48,387 nt of DNA from a virus: the IMG/VR virus record IMGVR_UViG_3300027733_000075, positions 1-48,387 of that record; one strand, written 5' to 3'. The notes under the pieces are model-generated. The model worked only from the letters and a program-made list of their open reading frames with translations, was not told the DNA's origin and ran no database searches. Of the stretch, positions 1 through 7,300 are shown in pieces. The position numbers and the translations under genes were made by a program. Each line of letters starts with the position of its first letter. Position 1 is the first letter of the stretch.

Positions 1-42
1 TCATGGGGGTACATTAAGCACCCCCTAAATGCCAAAGTATGA
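1..42 (+). CDS. C-terminal end of an upstream gene (partial)
   Basis: This frame is open from the first base and ends in TGA, giving a tail that reads SWGYIKHPLNAKV. The stop overlaps the ATG of the next gene in an ATGA arrangement, the kind of tight coupling seen at several other junctions here, and this is the main reason to believe the frame. Only 13 residues are visible, so no function can be assigned. From T4-type gene order a tail sheath or head gene could lie upstream, but that is speculation. Confidence 0.4.
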   Translation, partial: SWGYIKHPLNAKV

Positions 43-869
43 AAAGACAACTTAAAGAAGGTTTTAAAGGTGAGGGTACACCCGATATGAAATATTATGC
101 ATTTGATTGGGATGACAACATTGTTCATATGCCAACAAAGATAGTATTAAAAACTGAAAGTGGTGATGAAGTTGGTATGAGTACTGATGACTTTGCGGAA
201 TATAGAAGTCAAATAGGTAAAGAACCTTTTGATTATAAGGGTAATACCATTTTAGGATTCGCTGAAGACCCATTTAGAAATTTTAGAACCGCAGGTGACA
301 AAGATTTTTTAGTAGATACCATGAGAGCAAAACTTGGTCCAGCGTTTAGTGATTTTAGAGAGGCAATCAATAACGGTTCAATTTTTTCAATTATTACCGC
401 AAGAGGTCACAACCCAAACACATTAAAACAAGCTGTTTACAATTACATTATTGATGGATTTCATGGTATAGATAAAGACAAATTAATTAAGAACCTTAAA
501 AAATATAGAACATTTACGGATGAAGGGGACATGAGTGACGATGAATTAATTAAGTCGTACTTGGAACTTTGTAAGTTTCACCCTGTGTCTTTTGGAGATG
601 AAACAGGTGCTGCCAATCCCGAAGAAGCAAAAGTTCGTGCAATGGAAGAATTTGTATCTTATATAAAGGCGATGGCTTCAGTTCTTAATAAGAAGGCATA
701 TATTAAAAACGATGTGTCAAATAATTTTGTACCAGAGCAACCTAGTATTGGATTTTCAGATGATGATATTAGAAATGTTGAAGTAATGAGTAAACATTTT
801 AAAGATAAACCAGATAATATAGTTAAGACTTATTCTACTGCTGGAGGCGTTAAAAAGGAATATAATTAG
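39..869 (+). CDS. HAD-superfamily phosphatase-like protein
   Basis: A 276-aa protein with the main HAD hydrolase motifs. Motif I is FDWDDN (nucleophile Asp23, acid/base Asp25), motif II is SIITARG (Thr120), and motif IV is GFSDDDIRN (Asp241-Asp243, Mg binding). Lys198 could be the motif III lysine. The region between motifs I and II probably forms a cap. HAD enzymes hydrolyse phosphate esters; phage members include nucleotidases and the phosphatase half of polynucleotide kinase, but the substrate here cannot be read from sequence. The start chosen overlaps the previous stop (ATGA); a second in-frame ATG at codon 17, just before motif I, is also possible. It sits directly before the tail tube gene, an unexpected place for a metabolic enzyme, so a role in DNA-end or virion processing is possible but unproven. 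The HAD fold is fairly sure; the function is not. Confidence 0.72.
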   Translation: MKRQLKEGFKGEGTPDMKYYAFDWDDNIVHMPTKIVLKTESGDEVGMSTDDFAEYRSQIGKEPFDYKGNTILGFAEDPFRNFRTAGDKDFLVDTMRAKLGPAFSDFREAINNGSIFSIITARGHNPNTLKQAVYNYIIDGFHGIDKDKLIKNLKKYRTFTDEGDMSDDELIKSYLELCKFHPVSFGDETGAANPEEAKVRAMEEFVSYIKAMASVLNKKAYIKNDVSNNFVPEQPSIGFSDDDIRNVEVMSKHFKDKPDNIVKTYSTAGGVKKEYN

Positions 870-919
870 ATTATAATCCGTCCAAATTAAAAGTAAAGAG
901 AAAAATTTTTTAACAAGAC

Positions 920-930
920 TATATTTATAG
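920..930 (+). promoter_or_regulatory. Candidate late promoter box before the tail tube gene
   Basis: TATATTTATAG in a 95-base AT-rich gap, starting about 45 bases before the tail tube ATG. It shares the TATTTAT core with boxes before other structural clusters. The distance to the start codon is longer than at most other sites, so this copy is less typical. Confidence 0.35.
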
Positions 931-964
931 ATATAAACTAAAGAAACAAAAAAATTAAAATAAC

Positions 965-1453
965 ATGGCTGATTTATTAATGAAAATGCCGATACCTTAC
1001 GAACCGAAACGCCAAAACCGTTTCATCTTAAGGTTTCCGTCAAGTTTGGGTATTAACGAGTGGTTTGTAGAATCTACATCAAGACCTCATATTCAAATTG
1101 CACCAGTTGAGATACCGTTCTTAAACACTTCAACTTTCGTTGCTGGTAGATTTAACTGGCAAACAATTAACGTAACGTTTAGAGACCCAATTGGACCTTC
1201 AGCGGCTCAAGCTCTTATGGAGTGGGTTCGTCTACATGCTGAATCAGTGACAGGTCGTATGGGTTATGCTGCGGGTTACAAAAAAGACATCGACCTTGAA
1301 ATGTTGGACCCAACAGGTGTTGTTGTTGAGAAATGGATTCTTTACGGAACATTCTTAACAGACGTTAACTTCAATGCGTTAGACTACAAAACAGATGCTT
1401 TAGCGTCTATTACTGCGACATTGAGAATGGATAGATGTGTACTAGTTTACTAA
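965..1453 (+). CDS. 19: Tail tube protein, T4 gp19 family
   Basis: A 162-aa protein, nearly the same length as T4 gp19 (163 aa), the subunit that stacks as hexameric rings to form the inner tube of a contractile tail. The N-terminal segment RQNRFILRFP, followed by the pattern VEIPFLNTSTFVAGRFNWQT, fits the start of gp19-type tube proteins. A middle helix around APSAAQALMEWVRLHAES-like sequence and the C-terminal strands ending DALASITATLRMDR also fit. Its codons end in C more often than those of its neighbours (TTC, AAC, GAC, CGT), as expected for a very abundant protein. A strong intrinsic terminator follows it directly, so it can be expressed apart from the genes downstream. The chaperone and tape measure genes come next, the usual order in tail operons. 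Confidence is high for a tube protein. Confidence 0.85.
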   Translation: MADLLMKMPIPYEPKRQNRFILRFPSSLGINEWFVESTSRPHIQIAPVEIPFLNTSTFVAGRFNWQTINVTFRDPIGPSAAQALMEWVRLHAESVTGRMGYAAGYKKDIDLEMLDPTGVVVEKWILYGTFLTDVNFNALDYKTDALASITATLRMDRCVLVY

Positions 1454-1485
1454 TCTTATTTACAAAATTTTACAATCAATTATAT

Positions 1486-1523
1486 TTAACCGTAAAGCAC
1501 TAAACTTTACGGTTAATTTTTTT
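1486..1523 (+). terminator. Intrinsic terminator after the tail tube gene
   Basis: A perfect 12-bp stem (TTAACCGTAAAG pairing with CTTTACGGTTAA) with a 7-base loop is followed by seven T residues. It ends two bases before the next ATG, so it would limit read-through from the tube gene into the chaperone gene. Because the arms begin with TTAA and pair with TTAA, it may partly work in both directions. Confidence 0.85.
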
Positions 1524-1525
1524 AT

Positions 1526-2269
1526 ATGGATAATCAAACAATCGACTACGGTCAACAAAATTTTACACTACCACACGATGTGGTACCATTACCTTCTCAA
1601 GGTATTTTCTACAAAAACAAAAAGAAATCATTAAAAGTTGGTTATCTTACCGCATCAGATGAAAACATTTTGATGGGTGGAACTAATGATTTAACAATGA
1701 CTTTATTAAGAGCAAAAATTTACGAACCAGATGTTAGGGTTGAAGACCTAATTGAAGGTGATGTTGAGGCAATCTTAATATTTTTAAGAAACACGGCATT
1801 TGGTCCTGAGATGACATTAAATCTTACAGACCCATCAACTAAAAAAGTATTTCAAACAAATGTTAGGTTGGATGAACTATCTATCATTAACGGACAACAA
1901 CCAAATGAAGACGGTAGTTTTACAATTCTTTTACCAAAATCACAATCAACAATTAAAATTAAACCTTTAAATTATGGTGAAATTATGGAGATTGGTAGAT
2001 TAGCAGAAACATACCCCCAAGGCAGAGTTGTTCCAAGAGTTACTTGGAGATTACAAAAAGAAATCATTGAGATTGACGGTTCAACCGATAAAGCAGTTAT
2101 TGCAAAATTCATCGAGTCAATGCCAATTGCCGATTCAAAGTTCATTAAAAATTTTATGAATGAGAACGAACCAAGATTGGATATGACTAAAATTATAATG
2201 GCCCCGTCAGGAGAAAGACTAACAGTGAATGTTGGTTTTGGGGTCGACTTTTTTCGCCCTTTCTTCTGA
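1526..2269 (+). CDS. Tail assembly chaperone / baseplate hub assembly protein (T4 gp26-like)
   Basis: A 247-aa protein whose N-terminal part (VVPLPSQGIFYKN, then LKVGYLTASDENIL) matches the pattern of the T4 base plate protein family of T4-like phages. It lies between the tail tube and tape measure genes, the place where nearly all long-tailed phages encode tail assembly chaperones, often as a short and a frameshifted long form. Here the zero frame ends shortly after GAC TTT TTT CGC, and the +1 frame continues with a conserved-looking tail (see the entry at 2229). The start codon lies just after a terminator hairpin with no room for an ordinary ribosome binding site. Its likely role, by analogy, is to bind the tape measure protein and guide tube assembly; it need not be in the finished virion. 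The family call is fairly sure. The chaperone role is an inference from position. Confidence 0.72.
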   Translation: MDNQTIDYGQQNFTLPHDVVPLPSQGIFYKNKKKSLKVGYLTASDENILMGGTNDLTMTLLRAKIYEPDVRVEDLIEGDVEAILIFLRNTAFGPEMTLNLTDPSTKKVFQTNVRLDELSIINGQQPNEDGSFTILLPKSQSTIKIKPLNYGEIMEIGRLAETYPQGRVVPRVTWRLQKEIIEIDGSTDKAVIAKFIESMPIADSKFIKNFMNENEPRLDMTKIIMAPSGERLTVNVGFGVDFFRPFF

Positions 2270-2408
2270 TTATAGAAAAAATCAGATAGATGAGTTTTAC
2301 TATCTGAATACTTTAATGAAAATTACATATCAAGATTTTGAGCGAATGCCAATATTTGTTAGAAAATATTTATTGGACAAATGGCTCGAAGATAATAAGA
2401 AGGACTAA
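2229..2408 (+). CDS. Overlapping +1-frame extension of the tail chaperone (probable frameshift product)
   Basis: This reading frame overlaps the end of the previous gene and carries a 50-residue segment beginning ALSSDYRKNQ. It contains TYQDFERMPIFVRKYLLDKW, whose MPIxxRKY pattern I associate with chaperone C-termini of related T4-like phages. It can be reached by a +1 shift at TTT CGC (2252-2257): tRNA-Phe reading UUU can move to UUC and keep cognate pairing while the rare Arg codon CGC waits in the A site. That gives a fusion of 243 + 50 = 293 aa. An ATG at 2229 in this frame would instead allow a separate 59-aa protein. Either way the segment looks coding: it is hydrophilic at the end and ends just before a hairpin. 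I favour frameshifting because of the tail-chaperone precedent. Confidence 0.65.
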   Translation: MLVLGSTFFALSSDYRKNQIDEFYYLNTLMKITYQDFERMPIFVRKYLLDKWLEDNKKD

Positions 2409-2425
2409 AATTTTTGGTCCTTCTT
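2397..2425 (+). other. Hairpin at the end of the chaperone extension
   Basis: A 9-bp perfect stem (AAGAAGGAC with GTCCTTCTT) and an 11-base loop span the stop codon of the +1-frame extension. There is no T run after it, so it is a poor intrinsic terminator. It may be an mRNA-stabilising or processing structure between the chaperone and tape measure genes. Confidence 0.4.
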
Positions 2426-2436
2426 CTATTTATATA
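2426..2436 (+). promoter_or_regulatory. Candidate late promoter box before the tape measure gene
   Basis: CTATTTATATA, with the TATTTAT core starting 27 bases before the tape measure ATG. It follows a hairpin directly, so a new transcript could begin here. Confidence 0.42.
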
Positions 2437-2453
2437 CATAACCAATTAATATC

Positions 2454-4310
2454 ATGGCAGGAAATCCAAAAGACGAAGGTAGTGCTAAAGAACTTAAAGA
2501 AACCGTTGATAGTTTAGGGTCACCTATTGAAAAAATATTAGACTCTATCGGTAACATGTACCAACAGGCCGATAAACTAAATAATTCTTTTGTTCAGGGT
2601 AGAACCAGATTAGATGAAATGAACGATGCGGTTTCTAGAGCGGCCGCAGGAGTTATTAGATTAGGTGGAGATATTAATGATGTTTCAAACACTATGGCAA
2701 AAATTGCCGAAGGTTCGAGACGAAATGTTATTGCAACTGAAGACCAAGTTAGTAAATTATATGCCGCGTCTACAGTATTAGGTGTTGGGGCTAAAGAATT
2801 GGTTGATTCTTTTTCAAAAGTTGGGTATGAAACATCTCAAATTGGACCAAATTTAGAAAAATCTATTGAATATGTTCAAAGTATTGGTTTGAATGCTAGA
2901 ACTGTAATGACCGATGTTGCTAATAACATGGAGTTAATGAATAGATTTAACTTTAACGATGGTGTTCAGGGGTTAACTAAAATGGCGGCTCAAGCTTCAA
3001 TGTTAAGATTTGACATGAAAACTACCGCTGAATTTGCTAATAAAGTTATAGACCCTGAAGGTGCTATTAACATGGCGGCATCATTCCAAAGATTAGGATT
3101 AGCTGTTGGACAATTAGGTGACCCGTTTGCCTTAATGAATGATGCAATTAACGACCCAGGTGCATTACAAGACAGTTTAATCAAAGCCACAAAACAATTT
3201 ACTGAATTTGACGAAAAAAGCAAATCGTTTAAAATAAATCCACAAGGTGTATTAACATTAAGAGAAATGTCTAAAGAGACGGGTATCTCTTATGAACAAC
3301 TTACAAAATCAGCTTTAGCTGCTGCAGATTTAGATAAAAGAGTTTCGGCCATTAATCCTTCATTGAAATTTAAAGACGAAGAAGATAAACAATTCTTCGC
3401 CAATATGGCAACAATGAAAGATGGTGAGTATGTTGTACAACTTAAAGACGATGAAACTGGTAAAGTTGAAACCAAAAAATTAGGTGATATTACTCAGGAC
3501 GAAATGGAAAAGTTAAGGGAACAACAGGCTAATGCTCCCAAAACTTTAGAAGAAATTCAAACAAGTCAATTAGATGTATTAAAAAACATCCAACGAGCAA
3601 TTGAGGGTAATGTCGCCAAAGCAACTTATGGTGTTGCGGGGTCTTCTGCGATTAGAGGTAATTTATTAGGAGCAGATAGAATTACAAGGTCACTTAGTAA
3701 AGCGGTTGATACAACTGTTCCTGGTAGCGCGGTAATAACAGAAAAAGTTAATGACGCTATTAAAGAAATGAGAGATTTATATGTTGCGAATACTTCAGGT
3801 AAGTTAAGTAATGAGGATTTATCTAAAAAAGTTAAAGCAATTGAGGAAGGTATTACAAATACTGCGAGTGGTATGGGTAATAAAGGTATGGAAGCACTTA
3901 AAGATATTCTTCAAAAAACTAACCAAGGTGTTACTGGTTCAAGTACTATTGAAAAAGAATTCAAAAAATATTCTGAAGAACTTTTAACTGCGGTAGGAAG
4001 ACCAACAACTTCCGCAGCTAGTGCGGTTAAATCAAAATCAGCCGCCACAACACAAAAACCAATATCTCTTACAGATGTTTTAGGGGAAAGAACTGTAAGT
4101 CGAAATGCTAGTTTAACAAATACTGAAAGTAAAACTACAACAAGTAAAATTGAGTTTGGTGAGTTTAAAATTACTATAGATACCCCGCCAGGAACTACAC
4201 TAACACAACAACAATTAAATGCGATTTTTAACAGTGACCAATTTAAACAATATGTTTTAAGTTTATCTGACACAAAATCAAATAAAGGTCAAGGTGTTGT
4301 CTCATATTAA
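2454..4310 (+). CDS. Probable tail tape measure protein (gp29 position)
   Basis: A 618-aa, mostly helical protein. The N-terminal half is rich in Ala, Lys, Glu and heptad-like patterns (DSIGNMYQQADKLNNSF, then TRLDEMNDAVSRAAAGV). It follows the tube and chaperone genes, where tape measure genes are found. T4 gp29 is 590 aa for a tail of about 100 nm. At the usual 1.5 Å per residue this protein would set a tail of roughly 93 nm, so length and position agree. The tape measure runs inside the tube, fixes its length and is released with the DNA. A Ser/Thr/Ala-rich linker near residues 520-565 leads to a small C-terminal domain (IEFGEFKITIDTPPG) that may anchor it to the hub or terminator. Direct similarity to gp29 is not obvious by eye, so the call depends on context. 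Confidence 0.68.
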   Translation: MAGNPKDEGSAKELKETVDSLGSPIEKILDSIGNMYQQADKLNNSFVQGRTRLDEMNDAVSRAAAGVIRLGGDINDVSNTMAKIAEGSRRNVIATEDQVSKLYAASTVLGVGAKELVDSFSKVGYETSQIGPNLEKSIEYVQSIGLNARTVMTDVANNMELMNRFNFNDGVQGLTKMAAQASMLRFDMKTTAEFANKVIDPEGAINMAASFQRLGLAVGQLGDPFALMNDAINDPGALQDSLIKATKQFTEFDEKSKSFKINPQGVLTLREMSKETGISYEQLTKSALAAADLDKRVSAINPSLKFKDEEDKQFFANMATMKDGEYVVQLKDDETGKVETKKLGDITQDEMEKLREQQANAPKTLEEIQTSQLDVLKNIQRAIEGNVAKATYGVAGSSAIRGNLLGADRITRSLSKAVDTTVPGSAVITEKVNDAIKEMRDLYVANTSGKLSNEDLSKKVKAIEEGITNTASGMGNKGMEALKDILQKTNQGVTGSSTIEKEFKKYSEELLTAVGRPTTSAASAVKSKSAATTQKPISLTDVLGERTVSRNASLTNTESKTTTSKIEFGEFKITIDTPPGTTLTQQQLNAIFNSDQFKQYVLSLSDTKSNKGQGVVSY

Positions 4311-4331
4311 TGATAAAAAATTACCTTTAAC

Positions 4332-4340
4332 CTATTTATT
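4332..4340 (+). promoter_or_regulatory. Candidate late promoter box before the 1672-aa baseplate gene
   Basis: CTATTTATT, with the TATTTAT core starting 21 bases before the ATG, the most common spacing among these boxes. Confidence 0.42.
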
Positions 4341-4353
4341 AAGAAAAGTATAA

Positions 4354-7300
4354 ATGGGGAGTCCATTAGATTATATTAGCACAGAGGGGTTTAGAAAAAA
4401 ACTAATCACCAGGAATTTAGTACCTTATGCTAAATCTCCTAACCCCGCCACGCCACCTACAACTTACGAGGTGATTCAATCGGATTATGCGGTAGTTGAT
4501 AGTCCTGATGGATTAATTGATACTACATTTTTTGCGGACAAACAATACCCACTAAATAGATGGGGTAATGATGGTGGATATGAATTGGCACCAGATATTA
4601 GTGGTAACTTAAATACAACTTCAAATCAAGGGGAGTATGGCCCTGGACAACAAGATGCTCATATTGTTGATACGGGATATGCTGCAACACAAATATGGAA
4701 ACCACTTAATGCTTACTCAACAAGTAATACCTTTGATGCGGGTGAAGCGGTTACAACATTAGAAATTGTATATCCTGATGGCGGTAGAATACCAAATGGT
4801 CAACCATACCCAACAATTATCAATCCTTCATCTTATACACCACTTTCAATTTTATTAAATCCAGACCCACAAGGTAGTAATGGTTTATTAAGTGCGGATT
4901 CATATATTGCTCGATTAGGTGCAAAAACACTTAAGAAAGAGTTTCAAGAAAGAATAGGTAGAGCGATTATTAGAGAAACAATAGGTCGTGCTAATTTTTT
5001 AAATGTTAACAGTAGTACTAATCTTGTTAATATATTAACAGGTAATGTTCCTTTAATTGAGCCAAATTATCAAATTACAGTTCCATCTAATCCTGTTTCG
5101 GCATCTGCAGATTTCTTACTTAGATTGGGTGGTAGTGTTGCTCCATTCTCATTAATTCCAGGTTCTTATTTTGACCCAAATGTTAACCCTGCACAACCAA
5201 CAACAATTGGACAATCGTTACTTGCAAATCCAATTGCAGCAGCAGGTAATTTTGTAAGTAACTTATTAGGTGCTGGTAAGACTGGTACACAAATATTTTA
5301 TAACAATACAGGTGCGGGGCAAAAATCTTTGTTGTGGAAAAATATTAACTACAACAGATATAAGCCAAATTACGACAGAACATTACTTGATAGATTAGGT
5401 GGTGCTATTGTTGGTACAGAAACAAATAATTCTAATTTTTATGTTGGGTCAACAAGTTCTGACCCTTCAAGAGTATTCTCACCAAGTAGAGCGTTACCTG
5501 TTGACTCATTTGGTAATGAACAACAATCTCCTGTTTATGGTCCATCAGAATTAGCTCAACTATATGAAGGTCCAAGTAAAGAAATTCGTTTAGGTGCTAA
5601 TGGTCCGACATATAGTAATGGTGGTGGTATTGAAGGTGGATTCACATGGGTGTCACCAAAATACAAAGGTAATGCTGGTAAGAAAGTTGGTATTGGTGGT
5701 GAAATAATCAGAGAAGATTCTGACTTTAAACCATCATCATATAATTCAACTGAATCAACAGAAAGAACATTTAAACAAGGTTCTATTCTTGATAAAACAC
5801 AAAGAATTGTTGACAGCCAACCACAAGGTGGTAAACGATTACAACATGTTGGTAATGCGATTGACCAAGTTAGTAAAGTATTCAATGACGGATATACTGA
5901 AATGACAAAAGGTTCAAGAGTTTTAACTTATGTTGGGGCAATTGGACAAGAAGTTGGTACTGAATACTGTAGAGTATTTGCCAAAGACATTCCGTATCTT
6001 CAATATAATGACCTTCAAAAAACTGATGGTATTACAACTGAAGGTAGAAGATTTTCATATTCTGTGTTAGATAAAACATATAATCTTAATATCGCTCCAA
6101 ACAAACAAGAAGGGGGTCAAGACTCAACAAATTTAATTGGAAGTTATAATAATGCTTATGCTAAAAAATATATGTTCTCATTAGAAAATTTAGCATGGGC
6201 AACTTCAAATACACCAGGATTTTCTGTTTCAGATTTACCTGTTTGTGAAAGAGGACCTAACGGTGGTAGAGTTATGTGGTTCCCTCCATATGGGTTAACA
6301 TTTAGTGAAACAGTTACTGCCAATTGGAATGCGAATGATTTCTTAGGAAGACCTGAACCAATCTACACCTATAAAAATACAAGTAGAAGTGGTAGTTTAA
6401 CTTGGAAAATTGTTGTTGACCATCCGTCAGTATTAAATGTTATTGTTAATAAAGTGTTGGCAAATGAAACTAATAAAGTTAGAGTTGATAGTATTTTAGA
6501 TTCATTCTTTGCGGGATGTAGAAAATATGATTTATACGAATTGGCTAAAAAATATTATACTATTAGTCCAAACGATTTATTTCAAATTCAACAAGCAATT
6601 TCTTCAAAAGAAGTTACTAAAGAACAAATGCAATACGCTGTTAGTACTGTAACTACAATACCACAAGTTGCTGGTAACAATGGTGATGGAGGTACTAACA
6701 AAGATTATTTTACAAAATATAAAAACATTGGATTTTATTTTTCAAATGATTATCCAAAACCTAAAACATCTCCAAACTATACTGAAATGTATACGGAATA
6801 TATTGGTGAACAACCAACATATTCAAAAAAATCAAATGGGGTTCAATTAGATGAATTTTATAATACAGTAGTTAATCCTAACTATGATATTGCACAACAG
6901 TTGGCAATTGACTTGGCATCACAATTTAAAAATAATCCTGATGGTACTGTAACAATTACTATAGATTCGAGTTGTTCTGCACCTGCAACACAATCGTATA
7001 ATAAAGAATTGGCAACACGAAGAATTAACTCTGTTATTAGATTTTTTGCTGAAAACTCAAGTACAAGTCAATATATTAAAGAAAAAAGATTAATTGTTAA
7101 TAGTGGTAAAAACTTTGGAGAAAACACATCCTCACAACCTTTAAAATCTAAAACCGCGTCAAAACCATATTCAATTGACGGAATGTCGCCAGGTACAACT
7201 GTAAACTGTACTGATAATGATGGGAAAGCTGTTGGTGGGGATACTCAAGCAGTTTCTCACGAAATATATACAACAAATGCAATGGCATGTAGAAGAGCGT

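Noticed and set aside
2244-2260. -1 frameshift at the same TTTTTT run
   Set aside because: The -1 frame reaches a TAG within about 12 codons; only the +1 (equivalently -2) frame stays open with a protein-like sequence.
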